A stretch of DNA of 64,000 nucleotides from Clostridiales bacterium. GTDB taxonomy: Bacteria > Bacillota > Clostridia > Peptostreptococcales > Anaerovoracaceae. How positions within the stretch are numbered: the stretch's first letter is position 1; each line of letters begins with the position of its first letter. This document shows positions 30,884-39,117 of the stretch, in pieces. The notes under the pieces were generated by a model. It was not told where the DNA came from. It did no database searches and was given only the letters and a program-made list of their open reading frames with translations. Location of the stretch: contig JALFNS010000013.1 of NCBI GenBank assembly GCA_022773945.1, forward strand, positions 1-64,000. Direction: 5' to 3'. Made by a program: the position numbers and the translations under genes.

Positions 30884-32314
30884 TTAGAGTTCAGGTCCCT
30901 TGAACTTGAGCTTCTTCTGCTTAACGAACTTACCTGCTCCCTGCTTGCCCACGAAGTCTTTGCCGTCAAATACCAGATTACCGTGGCTGTATACAGCGCA
31001 TGGATAGCCTTTGCACTCAACGCCTTCCCAAACAGTGTGGTCAAGAGCACCGTGCTGGTTCTCGTCGTTCTTGATAACGAAGTTCTTCTTAGGGTCGTAG
31101 ATAACGATATCAGCATCCAGGCCGACTTCGATAGCGCCCTTGCAGTAGTCAACGCCGAAGAGCTTAGCCGGGTTGGTTGCTGCGATTTCAACTGCCTTGT
31201 TGAATGTAATCTTGCCCTTGTTTGCCTCTGAGAGGATAAACGGATACATGTTCTCAACACCGGCACATCCGTTAGGAATAGTGGTGAAGTTTCCGGGAGT
31301 CTTGCCGTCCTTCTGGATCTGTCCCCAGTCTTTCTCTGACTTCAGGAACGGGCAGTGGTCTGTAGCCAGTGTGGATACAACGCCTGTCTTTATTCCTTCC
31401 CAGAGAGCGTTCTGTGACTCTTTGCCCTTCATTGGAGGTGAGCATACGAAGTCCTGAGGTCTCAGGCCGACTTCCGGTCTGCCGTTCTTGTAAACGTCCT
31501 TGGTGAAGTAGAGGTACTGAGGGCAAGTCTCTGCGAAGATAGGATATCCTTCAGCTCTTGCCTTGGCAACTGCTGCAACACCCTGAGCGTTGTCCAGGTG
31601 AACGATGTAGAGGGAAGTTCCTGCCATCTTGGCCAGGTTTATTGCTCTCTCGTCTGCTTCACCTGCAACTGCTTCGTACTTGGACATGTAGTGGTACCAA
31701 GGTGAAACCTTGCCTTCTTCCAGATACTTGTTAACCAGGAATGTGTTAACGTCCTTGTTCTCAGCGTGAACACCTACCAGTGCTCCGATTTCTGCAGCAT
31801 GAGTCAGAGTGCTGTAGAACTGACCGTCATCAACACCGAAGTCATAAACCATGAATACCTTGAAGGAAGCGATACCCATGTCAACAACCTTGTCCATTGT
31901 CATGAGCATTTCCTTGGTTGTAACATCGCCTACACCTACGTGGAGTGAGTAGTCGATAGCAGGTCCCTGGCTCTCAGCCAGTTCCAGCTTCTGTTCAACC
32001 AGCTCGTTCATAGGCTGACCCGGAGCCTGTGTCTCGAAGTTGAAGATTGTAGTCGTACCACCGCAGGCAGCAGCTCTGGTGCCTGTGAAGTAGTCATCTG
32101 TGGAGATAGTGCCGCCGAAAGGCATTGCCATATGCGTATGACCGTCCAGTGCTCCAGGAAGTACATACTTGCCCTTGGCATCTACAACTTCAGTGCCTTT
32201 CTCAGGTTTAAGGTTAGCTCCGATTGCGGAAATCTTACCGTTCTTAACAGCAACGTCTGCCTTGAAGGTGCTTTTAGCTGTTACGACTTTGCCGCCCTTA
32301 ATTAATAAATCCAT
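30884..32314 (-). CDS. hydA: Dihydropyrimidinase/D-hydantoinase
   Basis: A 476-residue cyclic amidohydrolase that opens dihydropyrimidine or hydantoin rings. Metal ligands are H59 and H61 in DGHTHM and the carboxylated lysine K152 in SFKVFMVYD. Later ligands are seen in VGVHAENKD, IVHLDNAQG and the aspartate of ATDHCPF. Dihydroorotase and allantoinase share the fold, but the sequence pattern fits hydantoinase best. An NCS1 transporter gene lies upstream in the same direction, so the pair probably takes up and opens hydantoins or pyrimidines. The start has a strong AAAGGAGGG site. Confidence 0.92.
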   Translation of the reverse strand: MDLLIKGGKVVTAKSTFKADVAVKNGKISAIGANLKPEKGTEVVDAKGKYVLPGALDGHTHMAMPFGGTISTDDYFTGTRAAACGGTTTIFNFETQAPGQPMNELVEQKLELAESQGPAIDYSLHVGVGDVTTKEMLMTMDKVVDMGIASFKVFMVYDFGVDDGQFYSTLTHAAEIGALVGVHAENKDVNTFLVNKYLEEGKVSPWYHYMSKYEAVAGEADERAINLAKMAGTSLYIVHLDNAQGVAAVAKARAEGYPIFAETCPQYLYFTKDVYKNGRPEVGLRPQDFVCSPPMKGKESQNALWEGIKTGVVSTLATDHCPFLKSEKDWGQIQKDGKTPGNFTTIPNGCAGVENMYPFILSEANKGKITFNKAVEIAATNPAKLFGVDYCKGAIEVGLDADIVIYDPKKNFVIKNDENQHGALDHTVWEGVECKGYPCAVYSHGNLVFDGKDFVGKQGAGKFVKQKKLKFKGPEL

Positions 32315-32388
32315 TAGTTTTACCCTCCTTTTTCAGATGTACGGGAAATGCTCCCGCCTTCGTCGGACACATCATGTGCCCGGATAAT

Positions 32389-32419
32389 GCAAGAGCCTTT
32401 GGGTCTCAAAGGCTCCTGC
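32389..32419 (-). other. Intercistronic hairpin between transporter and hydantoinase genes
   Basis: GAGCCTTTG (32393-32401) pairs with CAAAGGCTC (32407-32415), extended by GC/GC ends. There is no T run in the transcript direction, so it may act as an mRNA-stability or processing element between the two genes. A weaker hairpin with GGACACAT-type arms follows towards hydA (about 32365-32381). Confidence 0.5.
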
Positions 32420-32453
32420 GTTGTTATTTTGTTTATTTTACCTAGAGTATGAT

Positions 32454-34025
32454 TTATGCTCTCTGAGTAAATGCTTCATGCTCTTCTTCAGATACATCTG
32501 AATCCTTTCTGAAGGAAGGAACCTTCATGAGGATCAGGTACAGTACGAACGCGATTACGAACGACCATACGTAGTTGATTGAGTTGATGAATGTGAAGAA
32601 TGATCCGGAAACTCCGAAGTACAGCAGCAGTGGCAGGATGAATGCAACTACCCAAGAGATAACTGCAGCCACGTTGAATCCGCCTGAGTACCAGTATCTG
32701 CCTTCCTTGCCCTTGAACAGGGAAACGATATCGATTCTCTGCTTCTTAACAATCCAGTAGTCTGCGATGAATATAGCAGCTATAGGTGAGAGGATTGTTC
32801 CGTAAGCGTTCATCCAAGTGAAGTAAGCTGAACCGGAACCGTAGATCCACCAAGCCTGGAGAATGAAGAATGCGATGAGGATGGTGATAACAACACCCAT
32901 CTTGTAGCTGATCTTCTTAGGGTTGATGTTGGAGATTCCGTTAGCAGGTGCTACTACGTTAGCAGCTACGCAAGTAGTAACTGTAGCGGCAACAGTACCA
33001 AGTGCAGCGATGAATACTACGATACCGTTGTCGATGTGGTAGAGAACCTGAGTCGGGTCGAAGATAGCTTCGCCGTAAGCAATCTTGGATGCCTGTGAAT
33101 AGTAAGCACCAACGAATGCGCAGAATGCCATAGGAAGCGGCATACCCAGCATCTGGCCCCAGAACTGGTCTTTCTGAGCTCTCGCATATCTCGAGAAGTC
33201 AGGAATGTTCAGTGCCATTGTAGCCCAGAATGCGATGTTGCCCATGAGAGCGAAGAGATAGCAATATGCCCATCCGCCTGAAGCAGCAATCATTTCAGGG
33301 TCACTTGGCTGATTCATTACTTCCCAGAATCCCATCTGATCCTTAACGATGGAGTAAGCCCAGATAAGGAGTGCGATCATGATAGCGATAAGAAGAGGTC
33401 CACCCAGGTTCTGGATGAGCTTGATCTTGTCCATACCATTGTAAGCAACCCAGCCTACGAAGAGTATGAAGATTACATAGCCAACGAATGTTCCGATAGG
33501 AACGGAAGTCATGCCGCCCCATGAAGGAAGCATCATTGTCCACTCAGGATCTGCGAATGATTTCGCAAAGATTCCGATGATAGCGCCGACAGCTCCGCCG
33601 CCTACCCATGCCTGTACAGAAGTCCATCCGCAGGCGGTAAGTGCTCTCAGCAGTGCAGGTATCTGTGCTCCGATTGATCCGAAGGTCAGTCTCGCGAAGA
33701 GCGGGAACGGGATACCGTACTTTGTACCTACATTCGAGTTCAGCTGAATAGGAACCAGAATGATAAGGTTACCGAGTGCTACGTTGAGTACTGAAAGCCA
33801 AGGTGAGATACCATAGGCGATACAGCCTGATGCCAGTGACAGTGATGGTATACAGATTGACATACCAACCCAGAGCATCGTGATGTTGTAAGTGGTCCAT
33901 TTTCTCTCTGCGACTGTGGAAGGAGCCAGGTCCTCGTTATAGTACGAAGAATTTGCGAGCTCCTGTCTGGCTTCGTCGGTGAGTTCGAACAGGCCATTAC
34001 GTTCAACTTGTGAATACGTTGCCAT
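32454..34025 (-). CDS. NCS1 family nucleobase/hydantoin:cation symporter
   Basis: A 523-residue transporter of the Mhp1/PucI/FurE kind with about twelve membrane segments. Family features are the N-terminal SYYNEDLAPSTVAERKWTTY, then GIPFPLFARLTFGSIGAQ, ALTACGWTSVQAWVGG and the later NIPDFSRYARAQKDQ. The ATG at 34025 follows GGAGGTG; the open frame continues 45 codons upstream through the promoter and is not used. With hydantoinase next downstream, hydantoin, allantoin or a pyrimidine is the likely substrate. Confidence 0.92.
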   Translation of the reverse strand: MATYSQVERNGLFELTDEARQELANSSYYNEDLAPSTVAERKWTTYNITMLWVGMSICIPSLSLASGCIAYGISPWLSVLNVALGNLIILVPIQLNSNVGTKYGIPFPLFARLTFGSIGAQIPALLRALTACGWTSVQAWVGGGAVGAIIGIFAKSFADPEWTMMLPSWGGMTSVPIGTFVGYVIFILFVGWVAYNGMDKIKLIQNLGGPLLIAIMIALLIWAYSIVKDQMGFWEVMNQPSDPEMIAASGGWAYCYLFALMGNIAFWATMALNIPDFSRYARAQKDQFWGQMLGMPLPMAFCAFVGAYYSQASKIAYGEAIFDPTQVLYHIDNGIVVFIAALGTVAATVTTCVAANVVAPANGISNINPKKISYKMGVVITILIAFFILQAWWIYGSGSAYFTWMNAYGTILSPIAAIFIADYWIVKKQRIDIVSLFKGKEGRYWYSGGFNVAAVISWVVAFILPLLLYFGVSGSFFTFINSINYVWSFVIAFVLYLILMKVPSFRKDSDVSEEEHEAFTQRA

Positions 34026-34067
34026 AAAACACCTCCGTAAAAAATAGATACAAATTATAACAGTGAA

Positions 34068-34095
34068 ATTATACAATAAATCACCGGAAATGTAA
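34068..34095 (-). promoter_or_regulatory. Promoter of the NCS1-hydantoinase operon
   Basis: On the minus strand TTACAT (34090-34095), a 16-base spacer and TATAAT (34068-34073), about 43 bases before the transporter start. Confidence 0.55.
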
Positions 34096-34117
34096 CTAGT
34101 TTTACTCACTTTTTTTG

Positions 34118-34132
34118 AGTTTTCTGAAGATT
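34118..34132 (-). promoter_or_regulatory. Candidate CodY box
   Basis: On the minus strand AATCTTCAGAAAACT matches the CodY consensus AATTTTCWGAAAATT with two mismatches. It lies 22 bases upstream of the -35 box of the NCS1 promoter. CodY commonly represses nitrogen-source uptake genes, and codY is in this window. Confidence 0.45.
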
Positions 34133-34394
34133 TGAGGCGGTCAAAAATCCCCCGATGCACTGAAATAAAACGATTTCAGCAAATTAAACGTGTTATGTTT
34201 TTTTTTGAATACAATCCGATGAGGCTGTATTATTAATGAGACATTGATGAAAAAAACAAAAACACTGTAAATCATTGGAATTCTGCGAGTTTATGAACAT
34301 GCACCAATTGTATATTTATTAACAATTTATCAATTTTAACGCAAAATCCATAGCAAGAAAGTACAGCTGCGTTACCGATTAGTCTCGTATATGA
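34133..34394. other. A+T-rich divergent intergenic region
   Basis: The gap between the NCS1 control region and nth is A+T-rich and holds no gene. A small hairpin CTGAAAT-AAAACG-ATTTCAG lies at about 34159-34178. Nothing else is recognised. Confidence 0.5.
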
Positions 34395-34400
34395 TATAAT
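34395..34400 (+). promoter_or_regulatory. -10 box for nth
   Basis: TATAAT at 34395-34400, 30 bases before the chosen GTG start. The hexamer 17 bases upstream (TTACCG, 34372-34377) is a weak -35. Confidence 0.45.
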
Positions 34401-34429
34401 GCAACCATATGACGGAGGTGGATTTAACA

Positions 34430-35098
34430 GTGAATAATACCATAGGAATACTCGATGCCCTGCGAGAGGAATACCCGGATGCGGAGTGCGCTCTGGTTCA
34501 CAGAAACGTATACGAGCTGATAATATGCGTGGTGCTAAGCGCCCAGACGACGGATGTGAGTGTGAACAAGGTGAGCCCCGCGCTCTTCGCCAGATACCCG
34601 GATCCGGAGAGTCTGGCGGCGGCCGAGCAGGCAGATGTCATGGATCTTATTAAAACCATAGGCATGTACAAGACCAAATCAAAATCCATAATCAATTTGG
34701 CCAAAGCCCTGGTCCGCGACTACGACGGCCGGGTTCCCGACAGCTACGATGAACTAATCAAACTGCCGGGCGTGGGCAGGAAGACGGCCAACGTTGTGCT
34801 GGCAGTAGGCTTCGGACAACAGAGAATTGCCGTGGACACTCATGTGTTCAGAGTTTCAGCCAGGATAGGTCTTGTCTCCTGCGATGACGGCTTCTCCGCC
34901 AAGGACGCGGGCCAGAAGGCTGTTCTTAAGAGGGAGGAGGAGCTCATGGAGAATCTGCCTGAGGAGCGCTGGTCCGAAGCTCACCACAGCCTGATATTTC
35001 ACGGACGAAACTGCTGCACCGCGAGAAATCCCCGCTGCGCCGACTGCGTTATTGAGGGACTTTGCGAGAGAAACGGTATAGAAACCAAGGAGGATTAA
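34430..35098 (+). CDS. nth: Endonuclease III
   Basis: A 222-residue DNA glycosylase/AP lyase of base-excision repair for oxidised pyrimidines. The helix-hairpin-helix is LPGVGRKTANVVLAV, with the catalytic lysine inside it, and the catalytic aspartate lies in AVDTHVFRVS. The iron-sulfur cluster cysteines follow the C-x6-C-x2-C-x5-C pattern in CTARNPRCADCVIEGLC. GTG at 34430 is preferred because GGAGGTGG lies eight bases upstream; the ATG at 34409 precedes that site and is too close to the -10 box. A four-base gap separates it from the next gene. Confidence 0.95.
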   Translation: MNNTIGILDALREEYPDAECALVHRNVYELIICVVLSAQTTDVSVNKVSPALFARYPDPESLAAAEQADVMDLIKTIGMYKTKSKSIINLAKALVRDYDGRVPDSYDELIKLPGVGRKTANVVLAVGFGQQRIAVDTHVFRVSARIGLVSCDDGFSAKDAGQKAVLKREEELMENLPEERWSEAHHSLIFHGRNCCTARNPRCADCVIEGLCERNGIETKED

Positions 35099-35102
35099 CA
35101 TA

Positions 35103-35585
35103 ATGACGAGAAGAGAACTTGAAATCACGGATATCAGGAAAATCGAGGAGATACTGGAGAAGGGCAAGGTGCTCCGCCTGGGACTGGTGGACGAAGGCAT
35201 GCCCTACATCGTGCCAATGAACTACGGCTTCGAGATGGAGGACGGCAGACTGACAATCTACCTTCACAGCGGATGCAAAGGCTACAAGCTGGATGTAATA
35301 AGGGCTAATCCCGTATGCTGCTTCGAGCTTGAATGTGACGTGACGCCTTTTGAGGGTGAGAAACCATGTCAGAACGGCATGGCATATTCCTCGGTGATGG
35401 GAAGAGGAGAAATCCACATAATCGAAGAACCTGCCGATAAGATAAGAGCCATGCAGATTCTCATGAAGACTCAGACGGGCAGAGACTTCGATTTCACCGA
35501 GAGAGAACTCTCAGCCGTGGCCATGCTGAGAATAGACGTATCGGAATATACGGCCAAGAGGAGACCACATCCGCTGGAGAGATAA
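35103..35585 (+). CDS. Pyridoxamine 5'-phosphate oxidase-fold flavoprotein, NimA-like (second copy)
   Basis: A 160-residue split-barrel protein, paralogous to the product of 10315-10788 (-). Shared blocks are LGLVDEGMPYIVPMNYG, LYLHSGCKGYKLDVI and SSVMGRGEI. The middle differs: it has CCFELECDVTPFEGEKPC, close to the form seen in NimA-type proteins. FMN binding is expected; the substrate is unknown. It sits four bases behind nth and is probably co-transcribed. Confidence 0.86.
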   Translation: MTRRELEITDIRKIEEILEKGKVLRLGLVDEGMPYIVPMNYGFEMEDGRLTIYLHSGCKGYKLDVIRANPVCCFELECDVTPFEGEKPCQNGMAYSSVMGRGEIHIIEEPADKIRAMQILMKTQTGRDFDFTERELSAVAMLRIDVSEYTAKRRPHPLER

Positions 35586-35670
35586 TGCTTACAACTTTAC
35601 TCACACTAATAGACTCGCCGGAAGATAAATCCCGGTTTGAGTTACTCTATTAATAGCAGGAATTAGAGAA

Positions 35671-35694
35671 GGGACTGCCGCATGTGGCAGTCCC
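35671..35694. terminator. Bidirectional hairpin between the PNPOx-like gene and serA
   Basis: GGGACTGCC (35671-35679) pairs perfectly with GGCAGTCCC (35686-35694) around GCATGT. T runs are short on both sides. It is a member of the recurrent hairpin family in this window and separates two convergent genes. Confidence 0.7.
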
Positions 35695-35708
35695 TAAGCT
35701 TATTTCTG

Positions 35709-36845
35709 CTATTTCATATAACGCGTTCTGATAACGCCGGCAATGCTGAGCTTGAATTCAGGCACCGATACGTCGGCGAGAATGTAAGTGTATCCGTTCT
35801 TCGATGCGGACTTCATCTCTGTAGCGCCGTACTCAACCAGGCGTGCGAGAACATCCGAAGCAGCGCCTTCCTTGCAGAATACTGATACTCTGGAGCCTTT
35901 GCGCTTGCCCAGAGATACGTTCGGCATGTTAACCGAGTTGGTAACGTTACCGTTCTCCAGATAATCCATAACCTGCGTTACTGCCATTGAAGCGCAGTTT
36001 TCTTCAGCCTCGGCTGATGATGCGCCCAGATGCGGCAGTACGATGATGTCGTCCTGGTCTGCATTGAGAACCGCGTCATCCGCAAAGTCCGTAACATAGG
36101 TCTCGACCTTGCCGCTATTAAGAGCTTCCAGAAGGTCTGCGTCGTTCATGAGCTTGTCACGTGAGAAGTTAAGGAAGAATACTCCGTCCTTCATCTGATC
36201 GAATGCTTCACGGTTAATCATTCCCTTAGTTGAATCGTTGGCAGGAACGTGGATTGATATGAAGTCGCATACAGGATAGAGCTGTGAAAGGTCGGATACG
36301 ATTTCAACGGCGTCATCCAGATTCTCCTTGGCCTTGTCGCTGAGGAAGGCGTCGTAGCCGACAACCTTCATGCCCAGAGCCACTGCAGCGTTGGCAACGA
36401 GAACGCCTATTGCTCCCAGTCCGATAACGCCGAGAGTCTTGCCCATGATTTCAACGCCGGCGAACTGGCCTTTGCCCTTCTCGATCTGCTTGCCTACTTC
36501 CTCGCTTCCCACGAGAGTCTTGGCCCATGAGTATCCGGCGGTAACGTTTCTGGCTGCCAGAATCATACCGCAGATTACCAGCTCCTTAACGGCGTTGGCA
36601 TTGGCTCCCGGTGCGTTGAACACGCAGATGCCCTGCTCTGTACATCTGTCAACAGGCACGTTGTTTGTACCGGCTCCTGCTCTGCCTATTGCCAGCAGGT
36701 TGTCGGAGAAATCCATGTCGTGCATGTCATAGCTTCTCAGGATGATTCCCTGAGCTTCGTTGTGGTCGTCTATAATTGTGTATTCATCGGTGAGCTTGTT
36801 GAGTCCTACCGGTGAAATCTTGTTAAAAGTACCAATCTTGAACAT
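35709..36845 (-). CDS. serA: D-3-phosphoglycerate dehydrogenase SerA
   Basis: A 378-residue NAD-dependent enzyme for the first step of serine synthesis. The N-terminal half contains GRAGAGTNNVPVDRC; the NAD loop is GVIGLGAIGVLVAN and the catalytic histidine region is VLPHLGASSAEAEENC. A C-terminal extension of about 65 residues resembles a reduced ACT-type domain, shorter than in E. coli SerA. It lies 34 bases downstream of serC in the same direction. Serine and one-carbon supply is the joint function. Confidence 0.95.
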   Translation of the reverse strand: MFKIGTFNKISPVGLNKLTDEYTIIDDHNEAQGIILRSYDMHDMDFSDNLLAIGRAGAGTNNVPVDRCTEQGICVFNAPGANANAVKELVICGMILAARNVTAGYSWAKTLVGSEEVGKQIEKGKGQFAGVEIMGKTLGVIGLGAIGVLVANAAVALGMKVVGYDAFLSDKAKENLDDAVEIVSDLSQLYPVCDFISIHVPANDSTKGMINREAFDQMKDGVFFLNFSRDKLMNDADLLEALNSGKVETYVTDFADDAVLNADQDDIIVLPHLGASSAEAEENCASMAVTQVMDYLENGNVTNSVNMPNVSLGKRKGSRVSVFCKEGAASDVLARLVEYGATEMKSASKNGYTYILADVSVPEFKLSIAGVIRTRYMK

Positions 36846-36879
36846 TTTGTTACCTTCCTGTGAATATGTGAGTTGCGGT

Positions 36880-37965
36880 TTATAATGATGCTTCGTAGTC
36901 CTTCAGGAACTTAACGAGGGCTTCAACGCCTTCCTTAGGCATAGCGTTGTAGATTGAAGCACGCAGTCCGCCTACACTTCTGTGTCCCTTCAGGTTGTCG
37001 AAGCCGGCTTCCTTAGTAGCGGCAACAACCGCTGCGTCCTCGTCCTTTGACGGTGAAACGAAAGGAACGTTCATGAGCGAACGGTCTTCCTTGGCAACGG
37101 AGCCTGTGAAGTAGTCGCTGCTGTCCAGGTAGTCGTAGAGAACGGCTGCCTTCTCTTCGTTGATCTTCTGTACGGCTTCCAGACCGCCCAGGTTGAGCAG
37201 ATACTTGAAGACTTTGCCGCAACAATAGATGTCCCAGCAGTTAGGAGTGTTGTACATTGAATCCTTGTCTGCGTGAGTCTTGTACTTAAGGTAAGTAGGA
37301 ACGAAGTCAGGCACGTCGTCTCTGATGAGATCCTCGCGGATGATTACAACTGCCATACCTGCAGGACCTACGTTCTTCTGAACGCCTGCCCAGATTACAC
37401 CGTAATCCTCAACATTGCACGGCTTGGACAGGAACATTGACGACTGGTCGGATACCAGAATGTGTCCCTTAGTGTTAGGGAGCTTCTTGAAGGTTGTTCC
37501 GTTGATTGTCTCATTCTCGCAGATATAAACGTAGTCTGCATTATCAGGGATGTCCAGATCGCTGCAGTCAGGAACGTAGGAGTAGTTCTTGTCTTCCGAA
37601 GAAGCTACAACCTTGACCTCGCCGTACTTCTTGGCTTCCTTGATAGCCTTGCCGGACCATGATCCTGTATCAACATAGCATGCAACACCGTTTTTCATGA
37701 GGTTCATAGGAACCATGGCGAACTGTACAGTACCGCCGCCCTGAACGAAGAGAACCTTGTAGTTGTCAGGGATGTTCATGAGCTTTCTCAGATCTGCTAC
37801 GGCCTCATCGTAAATGGATGTGAATTCCTTTGAACGGTGGCTCATCTCCATTACCGACATACCGCTGCCTCTGTAATTGAGAACCTCCTGTGCTATTTCC
37901 TCAAGAACAGGTTCCGGCATCATGGCAGGACCTGCAGAAAAGTTAAACGTTCTTCCGTGTTTCAT
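36880..37965 (-). CDS. serC: Phosphoserine aminotransferase SerC
   Basis: A 361-residue PLP enzyme converting 3-phosphohydroxypyruvate to phosphoserine. The start FNFSAGPAMMPEPVL and the segment GSGMSVMEMSHRSKEF are typical. The PLP lysine lies in VIWAGVQKNVGPAG. The ATG at 37965 is preceded by AGGAGG; seven upstream codons with a further start lack a site. It heads the serC-serA operon. Confidence 0.96.
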   Translation of the reverse strand: MKHGRTFNFSAGPAMMPEPVLEEIAQEVLNYRGSGMSVMEMSHRSKEFTSIYDEAVADLRKLMNIPDNYKVLFVQGGGTVQFAMVPMNLMKNGVACYVDTGSWSGKAIKEAKKYGEVKVVASSEDKNYSYVPDCSDLDIPDNADYVYICENETINGTTFKKLPNTKGHILVSDQSSMFLSKPCNVEDYGVIWAGVQKNVGPAGMAVVIIREDLIRDDVPDFVPTYLKYKTHADKDSMYNTPNCWDIYCCGKVFKYLLNLGGLEAVQKINEEKAAVLYDYLDSSDYFTGSVAKEDRSLMNVPFVSPSKDEDAAVVAATKEAGFDNLKGHRSVGGLRASIYNAMPKEGVEALVKFLKDYEASL

Positions 37966-38020
37966 ACTCTTGTCCTCCTGTATCATTTTATATTAAATGC
38001 TGAATTTGTATACTAGTTCA

Positions 38021-38050
38021 ATTATCTCTCACAAGGCCAAGGAGTGTCAA
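38021..38050 (-). promoter_or_regulatory. Promoter of serC-serA
   Basis: On the minus strand TTGACA (38045-38050), an 18-base spacer and GATAAT (38021-38026), about 55 bases before the serC ATG. Confidence 0.6.
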
Positions 38051-38129
38051 GTGTTTGAGCGGATTTGTTAGGGTATAAAAAGTGATACAAAGTCTAGCTG
38101 GTTTCTGTTATAGTTAATATGAGGTGTCT

Positions 38130-39062
38130 ATGGCAACAACACAAATCGTATTATCTCTGGTCAAACTCTTCATAATGATTGTACCGGGGTATGTACTGGC
38201 TAATAAGAATATAATAGACGAACATCAGAGCAAGGGTGTAACTTCAATCATCACATGTCTTACCTGGCCATGTCTGATTGTTGCATCTCTGCAGAGAGAG
38301 TTTTCTGTGGGGCTTTGCATCAATATGGGGATTCTGGCGGCGGTGATGGTGGCGGAGCTTGCGGTTGCCTGCCTTATGTCGGTAATCATCGGCAGGTGCT
38401 TTAAGCTCGAGAAGAACGTCCGTTACCTTATGATGTTCATGCTCATGTTCGGAAGCACAGGTTTCATGGGAATACCTGTGTGCAACGCTCTTTACGGATC
38501 GGAGGGCGTGTTCTATGCGGCCCTGGCCGAAAGTGTGCAGAACGTTTTCGTTTTCACTCTGGGGCTTATAATGATGGGAAGGTCGGCAGGCAGGCCTGCG
38601 GAGCTGAGCGTTAAAAATTTCATCAACCCCGGATTCGTATCGGTGGTGGCGGGACTGAGTCTGTTCTTCGCGAGGATAACGCTGCCGAATGTTATCGCTG
38701 TGCCTGTTGAAACTATAGGCGCGACAACATCCCCGCTGGTAATGCTGGTTGTAGGATATCAGCTGGGCCGTATAGGGCTTCGTGAGCTGTTCAGCGATAT
38801 CCGCATATATGTTTTATCGGCAGTTAAACTTATTGTCACGCCGCTGATATTCCTGGTGCTGGTCAGACTGTTATTCCCCGGGATGAACGTTCTGTTAAGG
38901 TCGATAATAATCGAAACGGCAATGCCGGTGGCAGCATGCACGACCATATTCACCCGGCAGTATGACGGTGATGTCGAGTTTGCCACCAAGGGTGTCATGC
39001 TGTCAACCCTGTTGTCCGTAATAACACTGACGGGCTTCGCGTTAATTGTGGAGATGATATAA
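38130..39062 (+). CDS. AEC family transporter (auxin efflux carrier-like permease)
   Basis: A 310-residue membrane protein with about ten hydrophobic segments. The N-terminal MIVPGYVLANKNIIDEHQ and the FGSTGFMGIPVCNALYG block are characteristic of the AEC family, which moves carboxylates such as malate or malonate, or amino acids. Substrate cannot be read here. It is a lone gene, divergent from serC and convergent with an NhaC antiporter. The ATG at 38130 is used; a GTG two codons upstream lies within the GAGGTG ribosome site itself. Confidence 0.88.
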   Translation: MATTQIVLSLVKLFIMIVPGYVLANKNIIDEHQSKGVTSIITCLTWPCLIVASLQREFSVGLCINMGILAAVMVAELAVACLMSVIIGRCFKLEKNVRYLMMFMLMFGSTGFMGIPVCNALYGSEGVFYAALAESVQNVFVFTLGLIMMGRSAGRPAELSVKNFINPGFVSVVAGLSLFFARITLPNVIAVPVETIGATTSPLVMLVVGYQLGRIGLRELFSDIRIYVLSAVKLIVTPLIFLVLVRLLFPGMNVLLRSIIIETAMPVAACTTIFTRQYDGDVEFATKGVMLSTLLSVITLTGFALIVEMI

Positions 39063-39070
39063 TGTAACGG

Positions 39071-39102
39071 AAAAAGGCTGCCGCTTATGCGACAGCCTCT
39101 TT
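39071..39102. terminator. Bidirectional terminator between the AEC and NhaC genes
   Basis: GGCTGCCGC (39076-39084) pairs with GCGACAGCC (39089-39097). The minus-strand transcript has G-U where the plus-strand one has a C-A mismatch, and it ends in TTTTT; the plus strand ends in TCTTTT. It fits best as the NhaC terminator. Confidence 0.85.
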
Positions 39103-39117
39103 TCGAAAAATGAAATC

